In this document: positions 1 through 8,040 of the stretch, piece by piece
Layout of the letters: every line of letters begins with the position of its first letter
Numbering within the stretch: position 1 is the first letter of the stretch
From: Pseudomonadota bacterium
Lineage (GTDB): Bacteria > Pseudomonadota > Alphaproteobacteria > Rhizobiales > Xanthobacteraceae
Length of the DNA: 9,643 bases
Direction of reading: 5' to 3'
Assembly: GCA_023405565.1 (NCBI GenBank)
Contig: JAEXXW010000638.1
Span: forward strand, 1-9,643
Notes under the pieces: model-generated
The model's input: the letters and a program-made list of their open reading frames with translations, nothing else
The model's database searches: none
What the model was told of the DNA's origin: nothing
Translations under genes and position numbers: made by a program

Positions 1-699
1 TGTTAGCAACGATTTCAGCTCACGCAGCAACAGCCGTAATTCCAGCTCACGGAATTCGACGAACACGCGCTCGATCCATTCATGCAGCTCGGTGCGCATG
101 TCGGAGGCGCGTTCGAGATAGTCGTCGAAGGAAAAGCCCGGCTTGTCGACGATCGATTTCAGGAATGGGCTGAGCACCGGAATGCGGACCGGCGGCTCGC
201 CCGAAACGGGGTTCGGGAAATACGGCATATAGTCCTGTAGATTGGCAATCTGCTCGTTGTGGACGGGAACGAGCGCCATCTCCCGAAACGACCGATAGGC
301 TTCGGCATAGCTTTGCGCGGAGCGCGGATCGGGGTCGCCAATGAACAGGGTCACGACGTCGATTCCGCGGCGCTTGGCTTCTTCCGCCACACCGATCTGG
401 CGGATCAGCGCGAAGAATTTGTCGAAGACCTCATCGCCAAGGTCGATGATCTTCACCACTTCGTCTTCGGCGATCAGCTCGTCGAACAGTGCCATCTGCC
501 CGCGTGTCGCATCGATATCGGCGGGCGCCGTATAGCGCGGCAAAAATCCTGTCAGGGCGGTGTTGTTCGGGTTGAGGTCGAAGGCCACCGCCGAGCGGCC
601 ATTGGCGAGGACAAATTCTGTCAGCACCCGCGCAACAAGGGTCTTGCCGACGCGCTGGCGTGGCGAGCAGACGATGAAGATCGATTTCAGCCGCGCCAT
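1..699 (-). CDS. ParA/MinD-like P-loop NTPase with degenerate Walker A, 3' end outside the window
   Basis: 233 codons are visible and the frame is still open at base 1, so the C-terminus is missing. The ATG at 699-697 is the first possible start, because an in-frame TGA lies just upstream at 708-706. No strong ribosome binding site precedes it. The N-terminus (MARLKSIFIVCSPRQRVGKT) has a P-loop-like core ending in G18-K19-T20. The ParA pattern KGGVGKT is replaced by R14-Q15-R16-V17-G18-K19-T20, so both leading glycines and the signature lysine are lost. A switch-like FDLNP (D41) and a Walker B-like KIIDLGD (D86) follow. It aligns over about 110 residues with the upstream gene product (Q68-M69, F72-D73, I102-G103, A108-K109-R110), so I infer a paralogue. 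A 63-bp gap separates the two genes, which suggests an operon. Whether it hydrolyses ATP is uncertain, and the cellular function is not recognised. Confidence 0.8.
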   Translation of the reverse strand, partial: MARLKSIFIVCSPRQRVGKTLVARVLTEFVLANGRSAVAFDLNPNNTALTGFLPRYTAPADIDATRGQMALFDELIAEDEVVKIIDLGDEVFDKFFALIRQIGVAEEAKRRGIDVVTLFIGDPDPRSAQSYAEAYRSFREMALVPVHNEQIANLQDYMPYFPNPVSGEPPVRIPVLSPFLKSIVDKPGFSFDDYLERASDMRTELHEWIERVFVEFRELELRLLLRELKSLLT

Positions 700-762
700 G
701 GTGGCTCAACACGAAGAAAGCTGGTCCCTGCCATGATAACGCAATGGACGAAGTGCGTATTG

Positions 763-1557
763 TCAGCCCTGTCCGCTCTTGGTCTGACCGCCGCCGCGTT
801 CGCCGCCCGATGACGCCCCTTTGCCGGCTGGATTGGCCGATGGTGTCACGATGTCGGGCAGCTTCACGCGGTCGAATTCCGCCCACACATTGCCGAGCCA
901 ATGGCGGACATAGCCGCGCAGCACGAACGAGTAATTGGCGGCGTCGCCGCTCGGTGCCTTGTTGGCGATGAAGGTGACGAACGGCACGGAAGCGAGCTCG
1001 ACCTGCTCGTAGGCCATCTCGTTCAGCTTCGGGACGGTGATATCGACCGCATCCTTGATCTTCCTGAAATAGGAATTGTAGGTCGTCTCGTCCCAGTCGA
1101 AATAGCTGGTCTCGTTGATGAAGTTCTTGACCAGATAATATTTGCCGTCGGTCACGAAGGGGGCGATGTCGGCGATCTCGTTCAGCGAGGCGATCGACGG
1201 CCCGACGACATGGAAGACGGCGAGCTGGATCTGGCCGCGCTTGGCCGATTCCAGAAAGCCGATGTCCCGCAGGGCGGCGAGGGTGGTCGAGAGGAGACCG
1301 GCGCGGACGTCGATCAGGGTGACCTTGCTCTCCGACAGGGTGTCGAAAATTTTCATCTGGTCCGGTACCTGGGTCACGTCGACGACCTCGGTGATATCCG
1401 GATGGAAGCGCTTCAGCGTGCCTTTGGGGAACTCTGTATCGAAGGCCCGGATCGGTACGTTCCGGCCTGTGAAATAGTCGAGGATAGCGCGTGAAACGGT
1501 GGTTTTGCCGACGCCACCCTTGTCCGCGCCCACGATGATAACTGTCGGCTTTGCCAT
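763..1557 (-). CDS. ParA/MinD-family P-loop ATPase, function unassigned
   Basis: 264 aa. The ATG at 1557-1555 is preferred over an in-frame start six codons upstream because AAGGAAGG lies about 5 bases before it. The N-terminus is a beta strand leading into GADKGGVGKTT, the deviant Walker A of the ParA/MinD/Mrp (SIMIBI) class, with signature lysine K13 and P-loop K18. D40 in AFDTEFPKG fits the A'/switch I position, and LIDVRAG (D83) fits Walker B (usual form D-x-x-A/P-G). Such ATPases dimerise around ATP and usually position or partition DNA or protein cargo, or regulate enzymes. The last 25 or so residues are rich in Gly, Ser, Lys and Pro and look disordered. No ParB, parS, MinC/E or flagellar neighbour is visible, so chromosome partitioning is not supported. 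The tandem paralogue downstream suggests the two work together, possibly as a heteromer. Family is secure; role is unknown. Confidence 0.88.
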   Translation of the reverse strand: MAKPTVIIVGADKGGVGKTTVSRAILDYFTGRNVPIRAFDTEFPKGTLKRFHPDITEVVDVTQVPDQMKIFDTLSESKVTLIDVRAGLLSTTLAALRDIGFLESAKRGQIQLAVFHVVGPSIASLNEIADIAPFVTDGKYYLVKNFINETSYFDWDETTYNSYFRKIKDAVDITVPKLNEMAYEQVELASVPFVTFIANKAPSGDAANYSFVLRGYVRHWLGNVWAEFDRVKLPDIVTPSANPAGKGASSGGERGGGQTKSGQG

Positions 1558-1593
1558 GGCCTTCCTTCGCACCAATGATTGCGGGTGGACTCT

Positions 1594-1639
1594 ATCCCCA
1601 AGTCCTTACCCATCCCCAAGTCCTTACCCGCAAGTCCTT
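1594..1639. repeat. 18-bp tandem direct repeat (2 full copies plus a partial third)
   Basis: The unit ATCCCCAAGTCCTTACCC occurs perfectly at 1594-1611 and 1612-1629. A shortened third copy (CAAGTCCTT) follows at 1631-1639. The array sits 37 bp upstream of the ParA-like start codon. On the strand of that gene it reads as G-rich: GGG runs separated by TAAGGACTT and GAT, which could form a three-layer G-quadruplex with loops of about 9, 3 and 9. It could also be a binding site array for a regulator (two binding faces 18 bp apart) or simply a short slippage repeat. Sequence and copy number are directly seen; any function is inference. Confidence 0.85.
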
Positions 1640-1651
1640 CAGTTTTGTTGC

Positions 1652-1680
1652 ACCATGGCGAACCGGCCGGGCGATTTCAA
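1652..1680 (-). promoter_or_regulatory. candidate promoter of the ParA-like gene
   Basis: On the minus strand TTGAAA (1680-1675) is followed after 17 bases by CATGGT (1657-1652). The -35 box is good (5/6 to TTGACA) and the -10 is poor. If used, transcription would start near 1645 and the tandem repeat would lie at the very start of the leader. This is a pattern match only; alphaproteobacterial promoters are hard to call by eye. Confidence 0.25.
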
Positions 1681-1725
1681 TTGTTTCGCTGAGGGGAAAT
1701 CGAAACGATGCCAAGGTGCGGTTCC

Positions 1726-1754
1726 TTGACCCGTTCCGGCTCGGCCGATAGGTA
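1726..1754 (+). promoter_or_regulatory. candidate promoter of glyQS
   Basis: TTGACC (1726-1731) is followed after a 17-base spacer by TAGGTA (1749-1754). The -35 matches five of six consensus positions; the -10 is weak. It would give a leader of about 30 bases before glyQ. No T-box or glycine riboswitch fold is seen in the remaining intergenic sequence, which otherwise holds nothing recognisable apart from the repeat and the opposite candidate promoter. Confidence 0.3.
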
Positions 1755-1790
1755 GTCGGCACATTCGAACTCCTTGGATTTCGCCAGAAA

Positions 1791-2729
1791 ATGTCAGCCT
1801 CCGACCCCGCACTCGCGCCGGAGCCCACGCGCTCTTTTCAGGGCCTGATCCTCGCCCTTCAGCGGTACTGGGCGGATTATGGCTGCGTCATCCTCCAGCC
1901 CTACGACATGGAGGTCGGGGCGGGCACCTTCCATCCGGCCACCACCCTGCGGGCGTTGGGTCCGAAATCGTGGAATGCGGCCTATGTGCAACCGTCGCGC
2001 CGGCCGAAGGACGGCCGCTATGGCGAGAATCCGAACCGGCTGCAGCATTATTACCAGTTCCAGGTTATTCTGAAGCCGTCGCCGGACGATCTGCAGGACC
2101 TCTATCTCAAGTCGCTCTATGCCATCGGCATCGATCCGAAAATCCACGACATCCGCTTCGTTGAGGACGATTGGGAAAGCCCGACGCTCGGCGCCTGGGG
2201 GCTTGGCTGGGAATGCTGGTGCGACGGCATGGAGGTCAGCCAGTTCACTTACTTTCAGCAGGTCGCGGGCTTTGAATGTGCGCCGGTCGCGGGCGAACTG
2301 ACCTACGGCCTCGAGCGTCTTGCCATGTATGTGCAGGGTGTCGAGCGCGTCTACGATCTCAATTTCAACGGCCGCACCGACGACAAGAAGGTGACGTATG
2401 GCGATGTGTTCCTGCAGGCTGAGCAGGAATATTCGCGGCACAATTTCGAGCATTCCGATACCGCGATGCTGTTCGAGCAATTCCGGATGGCGGAAGCGGC
2501 CTGCCAGAAATACCTCGAAGCCGGCTGGGCCGATGGGAAGAAAGAACGCCATCTGATGGCGCTGCCGGCTTATGACCAGTGCATCAAGGCGAGCCACGTG
2601 TTCAATCTGCTCGATGCGCGCGGCGTCATTTCGGTGACCGAGCGGCAAAGCTACATCCTGCGCGTGCGCGAACTGGCGAAGGCCTGCGGCGCAGCCTGGC
2701 TCGCGACCGAAGCGGGTGGAGCACTGTAA
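1791..2729 (+). CDS. glyQ: glycyl-tRNA synthetase alpha subunit
   Basis: 312 aa, close to the usual 300 or so for the alpha subunit of the bacterial tetrameric enzyme. This subunit carries the class II catalytic core that activates glycine with ATP for transfer to tRNA-Gly in the cytoplasm. Family blocks are intact: [17 protein letters not shown] (16-32), [13 protein letters not shown] (39-51), [13 protein letters not shown] (78-90), the glycine-site region [13 protein letters not shown] continuing to MEV (128-149), and [12 protein letters not shown], the motif 3 arginine helix (169-180). The ATG at 1791 has only a weak purine tract (CCAGAAA) before it. No other start fits, since homology begins near residue 15. 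glyS follows after a single base, so the subunits are cotranscribed and probably translationally coupled. The identification is secure. Confidence 0.98.
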   Translation: MSASDPALAPEPTRSFQGLILALQRYWADYGCVILQPYDMEVGAGTFHPATTLRALGPKSWNAAYVQPSRRPKDGRYGENPNRLQHYYQFQVILKPSPDDLQDLYLKSLYAIGIDPKIHDIRFVEDDWESPTLGAWGLGWECWCDGMEVSQFTYFQQVAGFECAPVAGELTYGLERLAMYVQGVERVYDLNFNGRTDDKKVTYGDVFLQAEQEYSRHNFEHSDTAMLFEQFRMAEAACQKYLEAGWADGKKERHLMALPAYDQCIKASHVFNLLDARGVISVTERQSYILRVRELAKACGAAWLATEAGGAL

Positions 2730-2730
2730 G

Positions 2731-4905
2731 ATGCCCGATCTTCTCCTTGAACTGTTCTCCGAAGAAATTCCGGCGCGCATGCAGCCGCGTGCAATGGACG
2801 ACCTGAAAAAGCTCGTCACCGATCGTCTGGTCGAGGCCGGTCTTGTCTATGAAGGCGCCAAGGCCTTTGCGACGCCGCGCCGTATCGCGCTGGTCGTGCA
2901 CGGCGTTCCCGCCAAACAGGCGGATATCCGCGAAGAAAAGAAAGGCCCGCGTGTCGGTGCGCCCGAAGGTGCCGTGACCGGCTTTCTGAAGAGCGCGGGG
3001 CTGACCTCGCTCGATCAGGCGAAGATCGAGAAAGATCCAAAGAAGGGCGAGTTCTACGTTGCGGTGATCGAGAAGCCCGGCCGTGCGGCGATCGAGGTGA
3101 TTAAGGACATCGTAACGGCCACAATCCTTACGTTTCCTTGGCCGAAATCGATGCGCTGGGGCGCAGCATCCGCAAAGCCCGGTGCGCTGACATGGGTGCG
3201 TCCGTTGCATTCCATCGTCGCAACTTTCGGGCCGGAAACCGAAGAGCCGGAAATCATCGATCTCGGGCTTGAAAACTTTGGCGTTAAGAGCGGCAACGTC
3301 ACATACGGTCATCGTTTCCTCGCGCCGGGCGCAATCGAAGTGCGTCGGCAGGATGACTGGATGGCCAAGCTCGAAAAGGCCAAGGTCATTGTTGATCCGG
3401 CGCGGCGTCGTGAGATCATCGCGACCGAAGCGAAGAATCTTGCTTTCGCGCAGGGCTTTGAACTGGTCGAAGATGAAGGCCTGCTGCTTGAAGTCGGCGG
3501 TCTTGTCGAATGGCCGGTGGTGTTGATGGGCTCGTTTGAGGAGAGTTTCCTCTCGATCCCGCCGGAAGTGATCCGCACCACCATTCGCAACAACCAGAAA
3601 TGCTTTGTGGTGAAGCAGCGCGATGGCGCTCTGGCCAACCGGTTCGTCCTCGTCTCGAATATGGAAGCGAGCGATGGCGGCAAGGCCATTGTCGCGGGCA
3701 ACGAACGCGTGATCCGTGCGCGTCTGTCAGACGCGAAGTTCTTCTATGAGACCGATCTGAAGACACGGCTGGAAGATCGCCTGCAGAAGTTCTCGCAGAT
3801 CATCTTCCACGAAAAGCTCGGCACACAGGCCGAGCGCATCGCGCGCATCGAGACGCTTGCGGCATCGCTTGCGCCACTGGTCGGCGCTGATGTCCAAAAG
3901 GCCACGCGCGCAGCGAAGCTGGCAAAGGCCGATCTGCTGACCGAAGTGGTCGGCGAATTCCCCGAGCTTCAGGGCTTGATGGGCAAATACTACGCACTGG
4001 CGCAGGGCGAGGATGCCTCCGTCGCCGCCGCCAGCGAAGATCACTACAAGCCGGCCGGTCCAAACGACCGCGTGCCGACTGAACCGGTCTCGATTGCTGT
4101 CGCGCTCGCCGACAAGATCGACACGCTGGTCGGCTTCTGGGCGATCGATGAAAAGCCGACCGGCTCGAAAGATCCTTATGCGCTGCGTCGAGCTGCGCTC
4201 GGCGTCATCCGCATCATCCTGTCGAACAATCTGCGGCTGAATCTGTCCGAGCTGTTCGGTCTTGCGACCGAAGGCTATCTCGATCAGGGCAAGGCCTTCA
4301 TGCGCGACTTCGTCGACAAGGCGAATGCGGGCAAGGACGAGTTGTCCGGATTGAAAGCCAGCTTCGATGCGGTGACGGGATCGGACCTCCGCGACTTCTT
4401 CTTCGAACGCCTGAAGGTGCAGTTGCGCGATCAGGGCGCACGGCATGATCTGGCCGATGCCGTACTTGCCCTGCAAAGCGAGAACGACCTTGTCACCGTC
4501 GTCCGTCGTGTCGAGGCGTTGGCCAAATTCCTCGAGACCGACGACGGCAAGAACCTGCTCGCCGGTTACAAGCGGGCGGCCAATATCCTGCGGATCGAGG
4601 AAAAGAAGGATGGCCGCAGCTATACCGGCGACCCTGACCCGTCATTGCTGAAGGAGCCGGAAGAGCTCGCGCTCGCGCAGGCCATGGTCGCCATCGCGCC
4701 CGAGGCGAGCGCGGCCTATGCGCGGGAGGATTATGCCGGCGCCATGTCGGCCATGGCCAGGCTCCGGCCGGCGGTCGATGCGTTTTTCGACAAGGTCACC
4801 GTCAATGCCGAGGACAAGGCCTTGCGTGCGAACCGGCTGGTGCTGCTCAACCGCATTCGTGAGGCCACCGGCACCGTGGCCGATTTCTCGAAGATCGAGG
4901 GGTAA
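2731..4905 (+). CDS. glyS: glycyl-tRNA synthetase beta subunit
   Basis: 724 aa, slightly longer than the E. coli protein (about 690). It partners GlyQ and provides tRNA-Gly recognition. The start is ATG 2731: [17 protein letters not shown] is the canonical N-terminus and GGTGGAG lies about 9 bases upstream inside the glyQ end. A GTG at 2716 in frame would add five unconserved residues and overlap glyQ. Visible blocks are EEIPARMQ near the N-terminus, [17 protein letters not shown] around residue 270-290, [12 protein letters not shown] at about 359 (start of the HD-like middle domain), and [10 protein letters not shown] at about 478. A helical C-terminal region from about 600 to the end fits a DALR-type anticodon-binding domain, with the usual ending [14 protein letters not shown]. 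There are no interruptions. The stop is TAA at 4903 and runs straight into an A7 stretch. Confidence 0.98.
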   Translation: MPDLLLELFSEEIPARMQPRAMDDLKKLVTDRLVEAGLVYEGAKAFATPRRIALVVHGVPAKQADIREEKKGPRVGAPEGAVTGFLKSAGLTSLDQAKIEKDPKKGEFYVAVIEKPGRAAIEVIKDIVTATILTFPWPKSMRWGAASAKPGALTWVRPLHSIVATFGPETEEPEIIDLGLENFGVKSGNVTYGHRFLAPGAIEVRRQDDWMAKLEKAKVIVDPARRREIIATEAKNLAFAQGFELVEDEGLLLEVGGLVEWPVVLMGSFEESFLSIPPEVIRTTIRNNQKCFVVKQRDGALANRFVLVSNMEASDGGKAIVAGNERVIRARLSDAKFFYETDLKTRLEDRLQKFSQIIFHEKLGTQAERIARIETLAASLAPLVGADVQKATRAAKLAKADLLTEVVGEFPELQGLMGKYYALAQGEDASVAAASEDHYKPAGPNDRVPTEPVSIAVALADKIDTLVGFWAIDEKPTGSKDPYALRRAALGVIRIILSNNLRLNLSELFGLATEGYLDQGKAFMRDFVDKANAGKDELSGLKASFDAVTGSDLRDFFFERLKVQLRDQGARHDLADAVLALQSENDLVTVVRRVEALAKFLETDDGKNLLAGYKRAANILRIEEKKDGRSYTGDPDPSLLKEPEELALAQAMVAIAPEASAAYAREDYAGAMSAMARLRPAVDAFFDKVTVNAEDKALRANRLVLLNRIREATGTVADFSKIEG

Positions 4906-4966
4906 AAAAAGAACGCCTGCTGCGAGCCATTTGCGGCGAGGGTGCGTCAGGGAATCGGATAGCTAG

Positions 4967-4991
4967 GGCCAGCCCGGGACGGGCCGTGGCC
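4967..4991 (+). terminator. GC-rich hairpin between glyS and the DUF3096 gene
   Basis: GGCCA-GCCC (4967-4975) pairs with GGGC (4981-4984) and TGGCC (4987-4991), leaving a GGGAC loop and a two-base CG bulge. The stem is stable but no T tract follows, so it is not a classical intrinsic terminator. It could end or attenuate glyQS transcription, or protect the message end. The rest of the 158-bp gap between the genes shows no clear promoter. Confidence 0.35.
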
Positions 4992-5063
4992 GACGTGTCA
5001 TGCGCCTGCCCAGGAACTGGCCGTCAGTATGCGCGTTCATCAACACCCCCACCGGAGAGCCGT

Positions 5064-5207
5064 ATGACCATTACGATTGCACATTTGCAGCCGATTATTG
5101 CTTTGATTGCTGGGATTTTGATCCTGATCATGCCGCGGCTGCTGAATTTTATCGTAGCGATCTATCTGATTGCGATCGGTCTGCTCGGTCTGGGCCTGTT
5201 CAGGTAG
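5064..5207 (+). CDS. DUF3096 family small membrane protein
   Basis: 47 aa, beginning MTITIAHLQPIIALIAGILI. The ATG at 5064 is chosen because GGAGAG lies 4 bases upstream (5054-5059) and residues from this Met match the short proteins known as DUF3096. A GTG frame opening 26 codons earlier would add an unrelated, Cys/Pro-rich segment. Nearly the whole chain is hydrophobic: one segment at about 8-23, a short polar turn PRLLN, and a second segment at about 28-45, giving a hairpin in the inner membrane or a single long membrane anchor. The family has no known function. It stands alone between glyS and ppdK, in the same direction as both. Its own ribosome site is strong, so it is probably translated. 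Confidence 0.85.
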   Translation: MTITIAHLQPIIALIAGILILIMPRLLNFIVAIYLIAIGLLGLGLFR

Positions 5208-5211
5208 GCGG

Positions 5212-5239
5212 TCCGCGCTGCCCTGACCTGCGGGGCGGA
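5212..5239 (+). terminator. possible weak terminator after the DUF3096 gene
   Basis: TCCGC (5212-5216) pairs with GCGGA (5235-5239), with CCC/GGG able to pair inside, and ATTTATT follows directly. The stem begins 5 bases after the stop codon. It is short and interrupted, so this is only a possibility. Confidence 0.25.
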
Positions 5240-5243
5240 ATTT

Positions 5244-5323
5244 ATTGTCAAGGTTGAATCGCGCCGGGAAACCCGCCAAGACAATCCGGCCAAATAGACC
5301 TGCCCGAGCAGGCTGGTTTCCCG
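5244..5323 (+). promoter_or_regulatory. ppdK leader with alternative inverted repeats
   Basis: Three pairings are visible. Stem A: ATTGTC (5244-5249) with GACAAT (5280-5285), enclosing the small hairpin CGGG-AAA-CCCG (5265-5275). Stem B: CCTGC-CCGA-GCAGG (5299-5312), perfect. Stem C: CGGGAAACC (5265-5273) with GGTTTCCCG (5315-5323), a perfect 9-bp pairing that encloses B and excludes the inner hairpin of A. Stem C ends about 10 bases before the ribosome binding site AGGA (5333-5336). The layout could be an RNA switch, or the dyads could be protein binding sites on DNA. No known riboswitch class is recognised and no convincing -35/-10 pair was found. Confidence 0.4.
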
Positions 5324-5345
5324 ACTATTTTCAGGACTGATGACG

Positions 5346-8033
5346 ATGGCGAAATGGGTTTACGGCTTCGGCGGTGGCAAGGCCGAAGGCAAGGCGGATA
5401 TGAAGAACCTCCTCGGCGGCAAGGGCGCGAACCTGGCCGAAATGGCCAATCTCGGCCTGCCGGTTCCGCCGGGCTTTACCATCACCACTGAGGTCTGCAC
5501 CTATTTTTACGCCCATGGCGAGACCTACCCGAAGGAATTGACCGGCGAGGTCGATACCGCTCTGGCCGCAGTCGGCAAGCTGACCGGCAAGACATTCGGC
5601 GACAAGGTCAACCCGCTTCTGGTGTCGGTGCGGTCCGGCGCGCGGGCCTCGATGCCGGGCATGATGGATACCGTGCTCAATCTCGGCCTGAACGACGAGA
5701 CCGTCGAGGCGCTGGCGACGAAGTCCGGCGATCCGCGTTTCGCCTACGATTCCTATCGCCGCTTCATCACGATGTATTCGAATGTCGTGCTCGGTCTCGA
5801 ACACCATCTCTTCGAGGACATTCTTGAAGAGCACAAGGATGCGAACGGCTACACGCTCGATACCGAATTGACCGCCGACGACTGGAAGAAGCTCGTCGGT
5901 CTCTACAAGGCCCGCGTCGAAGAAGAGAACGGCAAGCCGTTTCCGCAGGACCCGAAGGAGCAATTGTGGGGCGCGATCGGCGCCGTGTTCGGCTCGTGGA
6001 TGAATGCGCGCGCCAAGACCTATCGCCGCCTGCACAACATCCCGGAAAGCTGGGGCACCGCCGTCAACGTGCAGGCGATGGTGTTCGGCAATATGGGCGA
6101 TGATTCCGCCACCGGCGTTGCCTTCACGCGCAATCCGTCGACCGGCGAGAAGAAGCTGTACGGCGAATTCCTGATCAATGCGCAGGGCGAGGATGTCGTC
6201 GCCGGCATTCGCACGCCGCAGGAAATCACCGAGGATGCACGCAAGGAAGCGGGCTCCGACAAGCCGTCGCTGGAAAATGCGATGCCGGAGGCTTTCGCCG
6301 AACTGACCCGCATCTACGGTACGCTCGAGAAGCATTACCGCGACATGCAGGATCTCGAGTTCACCATCGAACAGAACAAGCTCTGGATGCTGCAGACGCG
6401 ATCCGGCAAGCGCACTGCCAAGGCGGCGCTGAAGATCGCGGTCGAACTCGCCAGCGAAGGTCTTATCACCCAGGAAGAGGCGGTCACGCGCATCGATCCG
6501 GCCTCGCTCGACCAGTTGCTGCATCCGACCATCGATCCGAAAGCCGAGCGCAAGATTCTGGCGACCGGCTTGCCGGCTTCGCCGGGTGCAGCTTCGGGTG
6601 AGATCGTGTTCACATCCGAAGAAGCCGAGGCGCTGAAGGAAAAAGGCCGCAAGGTCATTCTGGTACGCGTCGAGACGAGTCCCGAAGACATTCACGGCAT
6701 GCATGCCGCCGAAGGCATCCTGACGACGCGCGGTGGCATGACTTCGCACGCTGCCGTGGTCGCGCGCGGCATGGGCAAGCCCTGCGTCTCTGGCGCGGGA
6801 TCGCTGCGTGTCGACTATAACGCCAAGACGATGACAGTGGCTGGCCAGACGCTGAAACAAGGCGATATCGTCACCATCGATGGTTCGACCGGCCAGGTGC
6901 TGGTCGGTCAGGTGAAGATGATCGAGCCGGAATTGTCCGGTGAATTCGCCACGCTGATGTCATGGGCCGACAAGGCCCGCCGGCTCGGCGTCCGTGCCAA
7001 TGCCGATACGCCCGCGGACGCACGCACAGCGCTGAAATACGGCGCCGAAGGCATCGGCCTGTGCCGTACCGAGCACATGTTCTTCGAGGCGGACCGCATT
7101 CAGGCGGTGCGCGAGATGATTCTCGCCGACAGCGAAAAGGCCCGGCGCGCGGCGCTGGCCAAAATCCTGCCGATGCAACGCGGCGATTTTGTCGAGCTGT
7201 TCGAGATCATGAGAGGCCTGCCGGTCACGATCCGTCTGCTCGATCCGCCGCTGCATGAATTCCTGCCGCATGGCGACGCGGAAATCGCCGAGGTCGCCAA
7301 GGCCATCGGCACCGATCCGCAGAAGATCAAGAACCGTGCAGCCGAGTTGTCGGAGTTCAACCCGATGCTCGGATTCCGCGGTTGCCGCATCGCCATCGCC
7401 TATCCGGAAATCGCCGAGATGCAGGCGCGTGCGATCTTCGAAGCCGCAGCCGAGGCCGGCAAGAAGACCGGCCAGCCGGTGGTGCCGGAAGTGATGGTGC
7501 CGCTGATCGCCACGCGCGCCGAATTCGACATCGTCAAGGCCCGCATCGATGCGATGGCCGAAGCCGTGTCGAAGGAGAAGGGCGTCACGCTCGATTATCA
7601 GGTCGGCACCATGATCGAGTTGCCGCGGGCCTCGCTGATGGCCGACAAGATCGCCGAAGGCGAGGGCGGCGCCGAATTCTTCTCGTTCGGCACCAACGAC
7701 CTGACGCAGACCACCTTCGGCATCAGCCGTGACGATGCGGCGAGCTTCCTGACGACCTACACAGCGCGCGGTATCGTTCCCGCCGATCCGTTCGTGTCGA
7801 TCGACCGCGAAGGCGTCGGCGAACTGGTGAAGATCGGCGTCGAGCGTGGCCGCCGCGTGCAGCCGAAGCTGAAGGTCGGCATCTGTGGCGAACATGGCGG
7901 CGATCCGGCATCGGTCGCTTTCTGTCACGAGGTCGAGCTCGATTATGTCTCGTGCTCGCCGTTCCGCACGCCGATCGCGCGCCTTGCAGCGGCGCAGGCG
8001 GCGCTCGGCAAGGAAGTGGCGAGCCAGGCGTGA
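5346..8033 (+). CDS. ppdK: pyruvate, phosphate dikinase
   Basis: 895 aa. The enzyme interconverts pyruvate + ATP + Pi and PEP + AMP + PPi in the cytoplasm, linking pyruvate to gluconeogenesis or, in reverse, saving ATP in glycolysis. ATG 5346 is preferred to ATG 5340 because AGGA (5333-5336) is 9 bases from the former and only 3 from the latter, and MAKWVYGFGGGKAEG is the usual N-terminus. Domain order is complete. The N-terminal ATP-grasp domain has SVRSGARASMPGMMDT (94-109, ATP-site R96). The central swivelling domain has GGMTSHAAVVARGMGKPC with phosphorylated His468 (T466 beside it is the position phosphorylated by regulatory kinases in other PPDKs). The C-terminal PEP/pyruvate barrel has GLCRTEHMFF (R574) and GICGEHGGDP with catalytic Cys847. 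Length matches other bacterial PPDKs (about 870-900). No regulatory protein gene (DUF299/PpsR type) is in the window. Confidence 0.98.
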   Translation: MAKWVYGFGGGKAEGKADMKNLLGGKGANLAEMANLGLPVPPGFTITTEVCTYFYAHGETYPKELTGEVDTALAAVGKLTGKTFGDKVNPLLVSVRSGARASMPGMMDTVLNLGLNDETVEALATKSGDPRFAYDSYRRFITMYSNVVLGLEHHLFEDILEEHKDANGYTLDTELTADDWKKLVGLYKARVEEENGKPFPQDPKEQLWGAIGAVFGSWMNARAKTYRRLHNIPESWGTAVNVQAMVFGNMGDDSATGVAFTRNPSTGEKKLYGEFLINAQGEDVVAGIRTPQEITEDARKEAGSDKPSLENAMPEAFAELTRIYGTLEKHYRDMQDLEFTIEQNKLWMLQTRSGKRTAKAALKIAVELASEGLITQEEAVTRIDPASLDQLLHPTIDPKAERKILATGLPASPGAASGEIVFTSEEAEALKEKGRKVILVRVETSPEDIHGMHAAEGILTTRGGMTSHAAVVARGMGKPCVSGAGSLRVDYNAKTMTVAGQTLKQGDIVTIDGSTGQVLVGQVKMIEPELSGEFATLMSWADKARRLGVRANADTPADARTALKYGAEGIGLCRTEHMFFEADRIQAVREMILADSEKARRAALAKILPMQRGDFVELFEIMRGLPVTIRLLDPPLHEFLPHGDAEIAEVAKAIGTDPQKIKNRAAELSEFNPMLGFRGCRIAIAYPEIAEMQARAIFEAAAEAGKKTGQPVVPEVMVPLIATRAEFDIVKARIDAMAEAVSKEKGVTLDYQVGTMIELPRASLMADKIAEGEGGAEFFSFGTNDLTQTTFGISRDDAASFLTTYTARGIVPADPFVSIDREGVGELVKIGVERGRRVQPKLKVGICGEHGGDPASVAFCHEVELDYVSCSPFRTPIARLAAAQAALGKEVASQA

Positions 8034-8040
8034 GTTTGTC

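Noticed and set aside
259..813. 184-codon plus-strand frame opposite the P-loop genes
   Set aside because: It covers the 5' part of one P-loop gene, the gap and the end of the other. The minus-strand products have clear motifs, while this one has none.
763..1557. Chromosome partitioning protein ParA (or MipZ/MinD) assignment
   Set aside because: Only the ATPase motifs match. There is no ParB, parS-like palindrome, MinC/E or MinD-type amphipathic C-terminal helix, so a specific name would be guesswork.
1594..1639. CRISPR array
   Set aside because: The repeat units are directly abutting with no spacers, there are only two full copies, and no cas gene is present.
1558..1790. T-box or glycine riboswitch controlling glyQS
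   Set aside because: No T-box sequence or tandem glycine-aptamer-like fold is visible; T-box control of this operon is not typical of alphaproteobacteria.
1794..2819. 341-codon minus-strand frame opposite glyQ
   Set aside because: It overlaps the whole of glyQ and the start of glyS, and its composition is a mirror of the conserved GlyQ codons.
5331..6860. 509-codon open frame on the minus strand inside ppdK
   Set aside because: It is fully antisense to a highly conserved enzyme, rich in Arg, His and Asp with no family resemblance. Such long antisense frames are expected from GC-rich third-position codon bias.
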